NCBI GenBank assembly: GCA_965368785.1
Contig: CBDUOG010000007.1
Location: 1-52,904 of the forward strand
Length of the DNA: 52,904 nt
Direction of reading: 5' to 3'
From: Silanimonas sp965368785
Lineage (GTDB): Bacteria > Pseudomonadota > Gammaproteobacteria > Xanthomonadales > Xanthomonadaceae
Positions 24,822 to 33,715 of this stretch are shown one piece after another. The notes beneath the pieces are model-generated. The model was not told the DNA's origin. It made no database searches and was given only the letters and a program-made list of their open reading frames with translations. The position numbers were made by a program, and so were the translations under genes. The stretch's first letter is position 1. Each line of letters opens with the position of its first letter.

Positions 24822-26258
24822 ATGCGCATCCGTTTTCATAATTTTATCGATGGCGAGTTTGTGCCGGCTCGCAGTGAGTCGTGGCTCGATATCTATGCCC
24901 CGGCAAAGGCTGAAATCTATGCCCAATGCCCTGCCAGCGAATTCCCCGATGCCGATGCTGCAGTCCAGGCTGCCCGCGACGCGTACCCGGCCTGGTCGCG
25001 GCTGACGAACGCCCAGCGCGCCCATTGGCTTAACAAGCTCGCCGATGCGATAGAGGCTCAGATAGATCGCTTCGCCCAAGCCGAATCGACTGACACGGGC
25101 AAACCCCTCAGCCTGACATCGGGTATTGAAATTCCGCGAGCCGTAGAAAACTTACGGTTTTTCGCTGCATGCGCGCAAACCTTTGCCAGCGAGTCGCATC
25201 ATGGTCAGGCCGGCCTGAATTACACCCTGCGCACCCCGCTCGGCGTGGCCGTTACGATTAGCCCGTGGAACTTGCCGCTGTATTTGTTCACCTGGAAATT
25301 TGCGCCAGCATTGGCTAGCGGCAACACAGTCGTTACCAAACCTTCGGAAATCACCCCGGCCTCAGCTGACCTGCTCGCCCAGGTCTTACAGCAGATCCAA
25401 TTTCCCAAAGGTGTCTTAAATATTGTGCACGGTCGCGGTGAGGCTATCGGCAAAGCACTGGTCGAGCACCCTGAGGTCAAAGCAGTCAGTTTTACGGGCA
25501 GCACCACGGTGGGCAAACGCATTGCGGTAAGCTGCGCCGAAAGCTTAAAAAAGTATTCTTTGGAAATGGGTGGCAAAAACGCCACGCTCATTTTTCAGGA
25601 CGCCAACTTAGATGCGCTGATCGACACACTCGTTCGCAGCGCCTTTCAAAATGCCGGGCAGATTTGTCTTTGCGGTTCGCGCATTCTCATCCACGCGTCA
25701 ATTTATGAACCCGTGCGTGACCGACTTATCGAGCGCGCGCAGGCCCTTAAGCCCGGCGGGCCTGATGATGTTCAGGCGCAGGTCGGGCCGATGGTGTCCG
25801 AAGCGCACTATGAGAAGGTGCTTGGTTATATTGATTTAGCCAAGCAAGAAGGCGCCAAAGTTCTCTGCGGTGGCATGGCCGCAAAACTTGCGCAGGGCTG
25901 GTTTATTCAGCCAACCATTCTTGAGGGAATCGGACCTGAAGCGCGTTGCAATCGCGAAGAGATCTTTGGCCCCGTGGTCACACTGCAGCGCTTTATTGAT
26001 GATGATCAAGCCATTAAGTTGGCCAATGACACAAGCTATGGCCTATCAGCGAGTATATGGACGCAGGATCTTAACCGCGCACATCGCGTCGCGTCGCGTT
26101 TAGAAACCGGCATTGTCTGGATAAACACGTGGATGATGCGCGACTTGCGCACTCCGTTTGGCGGGGTTAAACACTCTGGCGTTGGGCGCGAAGGAGGCTG
26201 GGAAGCGATGCGCTTTTTTACCGAAACAAAAAATGTGTGTATTAACCTGGAAGCGTAG
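24822..26258 (+). CDS. nbaE: 2-aminomuconate-6-semialdehyde dehydrogenase (aldehyde dehydrogenase)
   Basis: 478 residues from the ATG at 24822, where the family start aligns (MRIRFHNFIDGEFV); the frame is open further upstream. It oxidises 2-aminomuconate semialdehyde to 2-aminomuconate with NAD+. The ALDH core is complete: SPWNLPLY with Asn150, GSTTVGKRIA, LEMGGKN with Glu248, GQICLCGSR with catalytic Cys282, EIFGPVVT and TPFGGVKHSGVGREGG. The specific substrate is inferred from the operon. TACAAT at 24780-24785 could be its -10 box, with only a poor -35. First gene of a seven-gene operon; the next ATG abuts the stop. Confidence 0.9.
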   Translation: MRIRFHNFIDGEFVPARSESWLDIYAPAKAEIYAQCPASEFPDADAAVQAARDAYPAWSRLTNAQRAHWLNKLADAIEAQIDRFAQAESTDTGKPLSLTSGIEIPRAVENLRFFAACAQTFASESHHGQAGLNYTLRTPLGVAVTISPWNLPLYLFTWKFAPALASGNTVVTKPSEITPASADLLAQVLQQIQFPKGVLNIVHGRGEAIGKALVEHPEVKAVSFTGSTTVGKRIAVSCAESLKKYSLEMGGKNATLIFQDANLDALIDTLVRSAFQNAGQICLCGSRILIHASIYEPVRDRLIERAQALKPGGPDDVQAQVGPMVSEAHYEKVLGYIDLAKQEGAKVLCGGMAAKLAQGWFIQPTILEGIGPEARCNREEIFGPVVTLQRFIDDDQAIKLANDTSYGLSASIWTQDLNRAHRVASRLETGIVWINTWMMRDLRTPFGGVKHSGVGREGGWEAMRFFTETKNVCINLEA

Positions 26259-26912
26259 ATGCTTGAAAATATCCTAAACAATAACCGGCAGTGGGCTCGT
26301 GCGATAACTGAGCAAGATCCGCAATTTTTTAAGCGCTTATCTGCGCAGCAAAATCCCAAATATATGTGGATCGGCTGTTCAGACTCACGCGTTCCCGCCA
26401 ATCAAATAACCGGTTTGGATCCTGGCGAAGTATTCGTGCATCGTAATGTCGCAAACATTTTTGTGCATACCGACTTAAACGCGCTCTCCGTGCTGCAGTT
26501 CGCTGTCGATGTTTTAAAGGTTGAACACATCATAATTTGCGGTCACTACGGCTGTGGCGGTGTGCGCGCCAGCTATACCGATCAGCGCGTAGGTCTTGCA
26601 GATCTGTGGATCAAGCACGTAGGTGACGTTTCCCGAAAGCACAACAACGTATTGACTCTGGCCGCGAGCCAGACGGAAGCATGTGATTTATTGTGCGAAC
26701 TAAACGTCGTTGAGCAGGCAAATCATATCTGCCGGACCACCATCGTTCGCGACGCGTGGGATCGTGGACAGAAGTTGAGCGTTCATGGCTGGATCTATGG
26801 GCTCAAAGATGGCCTCATCCGGGAGTTGCAGAAAGGTGTCGACTCGCGCGACTCGCTCGAATCCCGTTATAAACAAGCGTTAACAGATATTCAAAGCCGA
26901 TCGGTGAGCTGA
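26259..26912 (+). CDS. Beta-class carbonic anhydrase inside the kynurenine operon
   Basis: 217 residues starting right after the ALDH stop. It interconverts CO2 and bicarbonate in the cytoplasm. The zinc site is complete: Cys40 with the Asp42-Arg44 dyad in GCSDSRVP, His96 and Cys99 in GHYGCGG. HRNVANIF and VHGWIYGLKDG are also typical of the beta class. Its place, with zero to two bases to each neighbour, ties it to kynurenine breakdown: the ACMS decarboxylase encoded further down the operon makes CO2. The cyanate operon pairs CynT with CynS in a similar way. The link is inferred. Confidence 0.95.
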   Translation: MLENILNNNRQWARAITEQDPQFFKRLSAQQNPKYMWIGCSDSRVPANQITGLDPGEVFVHRNVANIFVHTDLNALSVLQFAVDVLKVEHIIICGHYGCGGVRASYTDQRVGLADLWIKHVGDVSRKHNNVLTLAASQTEACDLLCELNVVEQANHICRTTIVRDAWDRGQKLSVHGWIYGLKDGLIRELQKGVDSRDSLESRYKQALTDIQSRSVS

Positions 26913-26914
26913 TA

Positions 26915-27340
26915 ATGGATTCATTTAAAAGTCCCGGCGCACCTGCTCCGGTAGGCATCTATCCACATGCGCGCCGCGTTGGCGACTTGCTATTTTTGTC
27001 CGGCATCGGGCCGCGCAAACCCGGCACCAATGAGATTCCGGGTAATGTCTATGCCGCTTCCGGCGCACTGCAAAGCTACGATATTACCCAACAATGCCAT
27101 TCGGTATTCTCCAACGTAAAAGCCGTGCTCGAGTCTTGTGATGCGCGCTGGAGTGATCTCGTCGATGTCACGGTGTTTTTGACCGATATGTCAGCCGATT
27201 TCCCAATCTACAATGCGATATGGAAGGAATATTTCCCCGACATCGACACGGCACCGTGCCGCACTACGTTGGGCATCAGTGCCTTGCCTACGCCGATCGC
27301 CATTGAGCTTAAGTGCACTGCCGTACTAAGGAGCCGCTAA
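26915..27340 (+). CDS. nbaF: 2-aminomuconate deaminase, RidA/YjgF family
   Basis: 141 residues. RidA-family marks: YPHARRVGDLLFLSGIGPR, IYAASG-like GNVYAASGALQSYDITQQCH, LVDVTVFLTDM, and APCRTTLGIS with the conserved Arg that binds the substrate carboxylate. In this operon it most likely hydrolyses 2-aminomuconate to 4-oxalocrotonate and ammonia, as AmnD/NbaF do. A general imine deaminase role cannot be excluded from the sequence. Its TAA overlaps the next ATG by one base (TAATG), a mark of coupled translation. Confidence 0.9.
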   Translation: MDSFKSPGAPAPVGIYPHARRVGDLLFLSGIGPRKPGTNEIPGNVYAASGALQSYDITQQCHSVFSNVKAVLESCDARWSDLVDVTVFLTDMSADFPIYNAIWKEYFPDIDTAPCRTTLGISALPTPIAIELKCTAVLRSR

Positions 27341-27861
27341 TGCTGACGCCCGCATTTAATCTGCAAGCATGGATTGATCAGAACCGTCATCTGCTGCAAC
27401 CGCCGGTGGGTAATAAATGCATCGAAGATGGTGACTTTATCGTGATGATTGTGGGTGGCCCGAATCAGCGCACCGATTACCACTTAGAAGAAGGTCCCGA
27501 ATTTTTCTATCAGATTGAAGGCGAAATGGTTTTGCGTATCCAGGAGGATGGCAAGCCACGCGATGTTCCGATTAAGGCGGGTGAAATGTTTTATCTGCCG
27601 CCACGCGTGCCCCACTCGCCACAACGCATGGCCAATTCGGTCGGCTTAGTCATTGAACGCAAACGCTTGCCGCAAGAAGAAGATGCTCTACAGTGGTACT
27701 GCGAGAAATGTAATCATCAGCTTTACCAAGAGCAGTTCCATTTGCAGGATATCGAAAAACAATTTCTGGAAGTGTTCGATCGCTTTTACTCTTCGGAGAT
27801 TTTGCGAACCTGCAGCGATTGCGGCCATTTAAATCCGGCCCCCGCCCGCTACGCCCAATAA
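27340..27861 (+). CDS. nbaC: 3-hydroxyanthranilate 3,4-dioxygenase
   Basis: 173 residues, coupled to the preceding gene. It opens the ring of 3-hydroxyanthranilate to give 2-amino-3-carboxymuconate semialdehyde using Fe(II) and O2. The cupin iron ligands are His48 (TDYHLEEG), Glu54 and His92 (PPRVPHSPQR), with substrate-binding Arg44 and Arg96. The bacterial C-terminal rubredoxin-like metal site is intact: CEKC at 121-124 and CSDC at 158-161. AGGAG lies 7 nt before the start. Confidence 0.97.
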   Translation: MLTPAFNLQAWIDQNRHLLQPPVGNKCIEDGDFIVMIVGGPNQRTDYHLEEGPEFFYQIEGEMVLRIQEDGKPRDVPIKAGEMFYLPPRVPHSPQRMANSVGLVIERKRLPQEEDALQWYCEKCNHQLYQEQFHLQDIEKQFLEVFDRFYSSEILRTCSDCGHLNPAPARYAQ

Positions 27862-27885
27862 CCGCTTTTTTTTGAAGAATCATTC

Positions 27886-28896
27886 ATGCTGAAAATAGAC
27901 GTACACGCGCATTACCTGCCCAGCGACTGGCCTGATCTGGCCTCGAAGTATGGCGACCCGCGCTTCCCGGTCATTCACCATGGAGAGGATGGTCGTTGCC
28001 GCATTTATCGCGACGGCAAGTTCTTCCGCGAAATCTGGCCGAAAACCTGGGATGCAAAAATCCGTACCGAGGATTACGCGCAATTCGGCGTGCAGGTCCA
28101 AGCAATCAGCACCGTGCCGGTGATGTTCAGTTATTGGGCAAAGGCCAATCAGGCTTTAGAGCTTCACCGCGCCCTAAATGATCATATGGCCGAAACCTGC
28201 CGCGAGTTTCCACGGCATTACGCCGGTATCGGCACACTGCCGATGCAGTCGCCATCGTTGGCTGTACAAGAACTTGAGCGCTGCATGGACCAGCTGAACT
28301 TGCAGGGCGTGCAAATTGGTTCGCATATTAACGAGTGGAACCTAGATGCACCCGAACTCAATCCGTTCTGGGAAGCAGCGCAAGATCTGGGCGCCGCAAT
28401 CCTAGTCCACCCGTGGGACATGATGGGTACCGAATCGATGCCTAAATATTGGATGCCCTGGCTGGTGGGTATGCCTGCAGAACAGTCGCGCGCAGCCTGT
28501 GCCTTAATATTCGGTGGCGTGCTGGAGCGTTTCCCGAAACTGCGTGTGTGTTTAGCCCACGGCGGCGGAGCGTTCCCCTATACCATCGGTCGCATCGAAC
28601 ATGGTTTCCGGATGCGCCCGGATTTGGTAGCTACCGATAATCCACGCAACCCGCGCGATTACTTTGGTCGTCTGTACTTTGACTCCTGTGTTCACGACCC
28701 GCAAGCCTTGCGTTATTTAATTGATGTCGCCGGCATTGAAACGGTCATGCTCGGTACCGACTATCCGTTCCCGCTGGGTGAACAAGAGCCCGGATCGGGA
28801 ATTCTTTCACTGAAAATGAGCGAGAGCGAGCAAGCTCGACTCTTTAATGGCACAGCCCTTGAGTGGCTCGGCCTACCCGCTTCGCGATTTACCTGA
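27886..28896 (+). CDS. nbaD: 2-amino-3-carboxymuconate-6-semialdehyde decarboxylase (ACMSD)
   Basis: 336 residues, the usual length. It is an amidohydrolase-fold Zn enzyme that removes CO2 from ACMS to give 2-aminomuconate semialdehyde and so steers the pathway away from quinolinate. Metal site: DVHAHYLP with His7 and His9, then LVHPWDMMG and CLAHGGGAFPY, and the Asp in MLGTDYPFP. This CO2 release gives a reason for the carbonic anhydrase in the same operon. 24 bp after the dioxygenase gene. Confidence 0.96.
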   Translation: MLKIDVHAHYLPSDWPDLASKYGDPRFPVIHHGEDGRCRIYRDGKFFREIWPKTWDAKIRTEDYAQFGVQVQAISTVPVMFSYWAKANQALELHRALNDHMAETCREFPRHYAGIGTLPMQSPSLAVQELERCMDQLNLQGVQIGSHINEWNLDAPELNPFWEAAQDLGAAILVHPWDMMGTESMPKYWMPWLVGMPAEQSRAACALIFGGVLERFPKLRVCLAHGGGAFPYTIGRIEHGFRMRPDLVATDNPRNPRDYFGRLYFDSCVHDPQALRYLIDVAGIETVMLGTDYPFPLGEQEPGSGILSLKMSESEQARLFNGTALEWLGLPASRFT

Positions 28897-28905
28897 GTAC
28901 TTGTG

Positions 28906-30177
28906 ATGGATATTAGTGTTTTAGAACTGGAAGCATTGGGCCGCGATGCACAGGACCCGCTACGCAGCTTTCGTAATGAGTTCTGGATTCCGCGCCATGG
29001 CACGGATGAGCAAATTTATTTTTGCGGCAACTCGCTGGGCTTACAGCCCAAATCAACACGTCAGGCACTGATCGACGAACTCGATGATTGGTCGCATCTG
29101 GCCGTTGAAGCGCACTTTCGTGGACGTCACCCATGGATGAGCATTCACGAAACTGTTCGTGACAATTTAGCGAGTGTCGTCGGCGCTAAACCGCTGGAAG
29201 TGGTGGCGATGAATTCACTCACGGCCAACTTACACCTGATGATGGTCAGCTTTTACCGACCGAGCGCAAAGCGCAATGCCATTTTAGTTGAGGCCGGCAG
29301 TTTTCCGTCGGATCGCTACGCAGTGGAATCGCAAATAAAGTTTCATGGTTTCGACCCCGACACAAGCCTGATCGAACTTCAGCCTGACCTGCCCGGCGGG
29401 GTTTTTTCGGATGCGCTGATCGAAAATACCTTGCGTGAACACGGCCATCGCATTGCCCTGGTACTTTGGCCGGGCGTGCAATACCGAACCGGCCAGGCAT
29501 TTGATCTGGGGCGTATCAGCCAGTGGGCGCACGCGCAAGGCTGCATGGTGGGTTTTGATCTGGCCCATGCGGTGGGAAATGTCGTATTGAATCTCCACGA
29601 TTCTCAAGCCGATTTTGCCGTCTGGTGTCATTACAAATATATGAATGCCGGCCCGGGTGCGGTCGGCGGCTGTTTCGTGCATGAACGCCACGCCCGATCG
29701 CAGCTGCCGCGATTTGCTGGCTGGTGGGGCCATGACCAGAACACGCGATTCAAGATGGGCCCCGATTTTCAGCCCACTGCCGGTGCCGACGGCTGGCAGC
29801 TGAGCAATCCACCGGTGCTGGCGATTACTCCGCTGCGAACATCCCTGGAGCTTTTTGCACGGGCCGGTATGGGCCCGCTGCGACAGAAATCTGAGCAGCT
29901 CACCGCCTGGCTGGAAACACTGGTCAAAGAACACTTGTCCGATGTTCTGGAGATTCTGACCCCATCTGAAGCTTCCGCACGCGGCTGTCAGTTGAGCATT
30001 CGGGTGCGCGGCGGGCGCGAACAGGGTCGTGACTTGTTCGATTTTCTGGCCAGTCAGGGCATACTCGGCGATTGGCGTGAACCCGACGTTATCCGGATTT
30101 CACCAACGCCTTTATACAATCGTTACATCGATATTCTGCGCTTTGTTTTATGCGCACGCCAATGGGCCGATAAATGA
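28906..30177 (+). CDS. kynU: Kynureninase
   Basis: 423 residues from the ATG at 28906; an adjacent GTG at 28903 is an alternative. This PLP enzyme cleaves 3-hydroxykynurenine to 3-hydroxyanthranilate and alanine. Seen: FCGNSLGLQPKSTR at the N-terminus, EAGSFPSDRYAVESQ, FDLAHAVGN with the PLP-binding Asp, WCHYKYMNAGPGAVGG with the Schiff-base Lys, and WWGH. These all fit the kynureninase family. It overlaps kmo by 4 bases. Confidence 0.97.
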   Translation: MDISVLELEALGRDAQDPLRSFRNEFWIPRHGTDEQIYFCGNSLGLQPKSTRQALIDELDDWSHLAVEAHFRGRHPWMSIHETVRDNLASVVGAKPLEVVAMNSLTANLHLMMVSFYRPSAKRNAILVEAGSFPSDRYAVESQIKFHGFDPDTSLIELQPDLPGGVFSDALIENTLREHGHRIALVLWPGVQYRTGQAFDLGRISQWAHAQGCMVGFDLAHAVGNVVLNLHDSQADFAVWCHYKYMNAGPGAVGGCFVHERHARSQLPRFAGWWGHDQNTRFKMGPDFQPTAGADGWQLSNPPVLAITPLRTSLELFARAGMGPLRQKSEQLTAWLETLVKEHLSDVLEILTPSEASARGCQLSIRVRGGREQGRDLFDFLASQGILGDWREPDVIRISPTPLYNRYIDILRFVLCARQWADK

Positions 30178-31529
30178 AACCTCAACAATGCATCACCATT
30201 GCCGGCGCCGGACTAGCCGGTTCCTTGCTCGCCACTTTGCTGGCCAGAAAAGGCTGGCAAGTAGAACTTATCGAGCGCCGCGGCGATCCGCGCAAACGCG
30301 GCTATGAGGGAGGTCGATCAATCAACTTAGCGCTGGCAGAGCGCGGCATGCACGCATTGCGATTAGCTGGTTTGGAACAAGAAGTTCTTGATCAGGCGAT
30401 TATGATGCGTGGGCGAATGGTCAATTTCACCGACGGCACGACGGAGCTTCAGCCTTATGGGCGCAATGATGCCGAAGTGATCTGGTCGGTGCATCGGGGT
30501 CGCCTGAATATCAGCTTGTTAAATGCGGCCGAACAGGCCGGCGCTAACCTTCAGTTTAATGCGCGGGTCGAATCGATTGACTTCGATAAGAACATTTTGC
30601 ACTTGCACGACGAATTATCGGGCACGAAAATTAAGCATGCGTTCGATGTGCTCATCGGCGCTGATGGCGCCGGTTCCGCGGTCCGCCAGGAGATGAGTAA
30701 ACACGTCGAGTTGAATGAGCGCTTTGAGCCGCTCGGGCATAGCTACAAAGAATTAGAGATCCCGCCGGCCCCGGACGGTGGCTTTCGCATCGAGCCGCAG
30801 GCACTGCATATCTGGCCGCGCGGTAATTACATGTGCATCGCCCTGCCGAATACCGAACGCACGTTCACCGTGACTTTGTTTTTGCCCAACGACGGCAAAA
30901 ATAGTTTTGCTGCCCTGCCCGACCTGGAGTCCGGCCTTAACTTTTTCCAACGAGACTTTGGATCTGCCGCCGAACTCATGCCCCAATTGCGAGAAAACTG
31001 GGAACAAAACCCGGTGAGTCCACTGGGCACCTTGTACATCGATCATTGGCACTATGCCGACAAAGCGGTTTTGATTGGCGATGCGGCGCACGCGATGGTG
31101 CCCTTCCACGGACAAGGCATGAACTGTGCTTTTGAAGATTGCGTGGCCATGCTGGGCTGTATTGAGCAAGAGGCCGATTGGCAAACCGTTTTTGAACAAT
31201 TCGAGTTTCATCGCCGCGACAACGCCTTTGCAATCCAGACCATGGCAATTGAAAACTATACGGAGATGCGCGATCGGGTCGATGATGACGATTACCGTTT
31301 GCAGCGGCAGCTAGAGCTCGAACTGGCGCGCCGACATCCAGACTTGTTTGTTCCGCGATACTCCATGGTTAGCTTTACCCGCATTCCCTATGCTGATGCT
31401 TTTCAGCGCGGACGTGTGCAGCGTGCCCTACTCATTGAATGCACGCAGGGCTTGAAGGAATTCGGACAAATTGATTTGCAAAAAGCCGACCAACTGGTCG
31501 TAGAACGACTCGGTGAATCAAACGCCTAG
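30174..31529 (+). CDS. kmo: Kynurenine 3-monooxygenase
   Basis: 451 residues, coupled to kynU by ATGA. This FAD enzyme hydroxylates kynurenine with NADPH and O2. The Rossmann start TIAGAGLAGSLLATLLARKG, then the KMO hallmark GYEGGRSINLALAERGMHAL, the VLIGADGAGSAVR motif and GDAAHAMVPFHGQGMNC are all present. The C-terminus is hydrophilic and shorter than in the eukaryotic membrane form. It is the last pathway gene here; tryptophan dioxygenase (kynA) and formamidase (kynB) are not in the window. Confidence 0.97.
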   Translation: MKPQQCITIAGAGLAGSLLATLLARKGWQVELIERRGDPRKRGYEGGRSINLALAERGMHALRLAGLEQEVLDQAIMMRGRMVNFTDGTTELQPYGRNDAEVIWSVHRGRLNISLLNAAEQAGANLQFNARVESIDFDKNILHLHDELSGTKIKHAFDVLIGADGAGSAVRQEMSKHVELNERFEPLGHSYKELEIPPAPDGGFRIEPQALHIWPRGNYMCIALPNTERTFTVTLFLPNDGKNSFAALPDLESGLNFFQRDFGSAAELMPQLRENWEQNPVSPLGTLYIDHWHYADKAVLIGDAAHAMVPFHGQGMNCAFEDCVAMLGCIEQEADWQTVFEQFEFHRRDNAFAIQTMAIENYTEMRDRVDDDDYRLQRQLELELARRHPDLFVPRYSMVSFTRIPYADAFQRGRVQRALLIECTQGLKEFGQIDLQKADQLVVERLGESNA

Positions 31530-31565
31530 TGGGTTAAGCTGTGCCCGTAGCTCTTGGAGATATGC

Positions 31566-33002
31566 ATGTCGGCAAGCTTTCTTTGGTACGACCTTGAAAC
31601 GTGGGGGCGTGATGCCAGCAAAACCCGTATTTCTCAGTTCGCGGCCATAAGAACTGATGAAGACTTACAACCGATAGGCGAGCCGATTAGCATTTTCTGT
31701 AAGCCTGCAGGCGACCTATTACCGTCACCCACAGCCTGCGTCATCACCGGCCTGACCCCGCAAAACATTCCGCAAAATGCACCCAACGAGGCCGAATTCT
31801 TTGCCCTGATCAATGAGCAAATGAGCCAGTCTGGCACATGCTGCGTGGGATATAACAGTCTGCGCTTTGATGATGAATTTATTCGCTATGGCCTGTACCG
31901 CAATTTCTACCCGGCCTACGACCGCGAGTGGCGTAATGGCAATTCACGCTGGGACCTGCTCGATGTGATGCGGATGGCCGAAGCACTGCGACCCGACGGC
32001 ATCCAATGGCCGCAGCGCGAAGATGGCCTGCCGAGCTTCAAGCTAGAGGACTTAGCACAGGCTAACGGCGCTCGACGCGGTGATGCGCACGAAGCGCTAT
32101 CCGATGTGCGCGCCTTAATTGCTCTGGCCCGTTTACTCAAAAAATACCAGCCCAAGCTCTGGGACTACGCACTGGGCCTGCGTGATAAGAAAAAAGTGAT
32201 GGCCCTGATCAATCCGATTTCGGCCATGCCGCTACTGCATATTTCCGGCAAATATCCGGCCTCGCAGCATTGCGCGGCCCTGGTGCTACCGATCACACGT
32301 CATCCGCAGTATGACAATCGCAGCATTGTGATTGACCTCTGCGAAGACCCCGACCGCATTGCAGGATTGTCCGCGGCTGAGATTGAAGACTTACTATTTA
32401 CGCCTCGGGCGGATTTGCCTGAGCATGTGCAGCGTGTGTCCATTAAAGAGATCCATTCGAATAAGTGTCCAATACTTATTCCCATGCAACATGTTCAGCC
32501 CAATGAATGGCAGCGCTTAGGCCTTGATCCGGAAATTGCGACACAGCGTGCGGCTGAATTTCGATCGCAAGCGGATCTGGCTGAGAAACTGCGCCTGGTT
32601 TTTTCTCGGCCACCCATGACTGCCAAACGCGATGCCGATGCTGCCTTATATCAAGGCTTTGTGCCGGATGTCGATCAGCGCCACTTCAATGTCATTCGCG
32701 GTGCATCGCCGGACTATCTGCGCGATTTACAATCCAAATGGCAGGATCCGCGCATGCCAGAATTACTGTTTCGGTATCGTGCGCGCAACTGGCCGGAAAA
32801 TCTGAGTCGATCCGAACTGGCTCAGTGGAATGCCTACCGGAATGAACGCCTGACTGGCAGTGGAGAATTATCGGAGTACAATTTCGATAGCTACGCAAAA
32901 GAGATACACGCGCTTCGGCAGGCACATGAAGGCGATGGGAAAGTTCAAGCCATGATGGATCAGCTGCAGCAATGGTCAGACATGATCAAGGCCGAGTTAT
33001 GA
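31566..33002 (+). CDS. sbcB: Exodeoxyribonuclease I
   Basis: 478 residues (E. coli enzyme 475) from the ATG at 31566, with GGAG 7 nt upstream; an in-frame TTG at 31554 overlaps the site. It digests single-stranded DNA 3' to 5' in recombination and mismatch repair. DEDDh motifs: WYDLETWG at the N-terminus, GYNSLRFDDEF, and GDAHEALSDVRALIALARLL with the catalytic His and Asp. The SH3-like and C-terminal SSB-binding regions follow. It lies 36 bp after kmo and could be read from the same transcript. Confidence 0.97.
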   Translation: MSASFLWYDLETWGRDASKTRISQFAAIRTDEDLQPIGEPISIFCKPAGDLLPSPTACVITGLTPQNIPQNAPNEAEFFALINEQMSQSGTCCVGYNSLRFDDEFIRYGLYRNFYPAYDREWRNGNSRWDLLDVMRMAEALRPDGIQWPQREDGLPSFKLEDLAQANGARRGDAHEALSDVRALIALARLLKKYQPKLWDYALGLRDKKKVMALINPISAMPLLHISGKYPASQHCAALVLPITRHPQYDNRSIVIDLCEDPDRIAGLSAAEIEDLLFTPRADLPEHVQRVSIKEIHSNKCPILIPMQHVQPNEWQRLGLDPEIATQRAAEFRSQADLAEKLRLVFSRPPMTAKRDADAALYQGFVPDVDQRHFNVIRGASPDYLRDLQSKWQDPRMPELLFRYRARNWPENLSRSELAQWNAYRNERLTGSGELSEYNFDSYAKEIHALRQAHEGDGKVQAMMDQLQQWSDMIKAEL

Positions 33003-33682
33003 AATACTTCTCCAATGCCAGTTTCGAATTTTTCCGGCAGTTTAAGGAAAATAATGAGCGTGACTGGTTTCACCAGAATCGCGAACGCTACGAACGTTTC
33101 GTGCGGGATCCGTTCTTACATCTTCTCACCGATCTGCAGCCTTCAATCGTAAAAATCAGCCCCCACTTCCATGCCGACCCGAAGCCGGTGGGCGGCTCGA
33201 TGTTTCGCATTAATCGCGATACGCGGTTTTCCAAAGACAAAGCGCCCTACAAAACATGGGCAGGCGCACGCATTTTTCACGAACGGCACAAAGAAACCAC
33301 GACGCCGGCGTTTTATATTCATATTGCCGCAAGCGAGTGCTTTGTTGCAGGCGGCATCTGGCATCCGGAAAGCGGTCCATTGCGACAGATCCGCAGCTTT
33401 ATTTTGGATAATCCGCAAAGCTGGAAGTCAGCCACCCAGACAGCAGCGTTCAAGAAACACCTTAAGATGGACCGTAGCGAGTCCTTAAAGCGCGCCCCGC
33501 ACGATGTAGACCCTGATCATGAGCTGATTGAAGATCTTAAGCTCAAGAATTTTGTCGCTCTGTCACCAATGGATCAGGACATCGTCACCTCACCGCGTCT
33601 GGCAAAACATGTGTCTGATCAGTTTGAGCGAATGGCGCCGATGATCGACTATCTGTGTACTGCCCTGGACGTCAAATACTGA
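32999..33682 (+). CDS. DUF2461 family protein (TIGR02453)
   Basis: 227 residues from the ATG at 32999, overlapping the sbcB stop by 4 bases; the frame is open upstream inside sbcB. Family marks: FEFFRQFKENNERDWFHQNRE, FRINRDTRFSKDKAPYKTW, YIHIAASECFVAGGIWHPE and LKRAPHDVDPDHELIEDLK. DUF2461 proteins occur widely in bacteria and fungi and their role is unknown. Coupling to a DNA exonuclease gene is a hint only. Confidence 0.93.
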   Translation: MKYFSNASFEFFRQFKENNERDWFHQNRERYERFVRDPFLHLLTDLQPSIVKISPHFHADPKPVGGSMFRINRDTRFSKDKAPYKTWAGARIFHERHKETTTPAFYIHIAASECFVAGGIWHPESGPLRQIRSFILDNPQSWKSATQTAAFKKHLKMDRSESLKRAPHDVDPDHELIEDLKLKNFVALSPMDQDIVTSPRLAKHVSDQFERMAPMIDYLCTALDVKY

Positions 33683-33715
33683 GCCGAACCTAATCGAGAG
33701 CATGCAGCGCGTACT

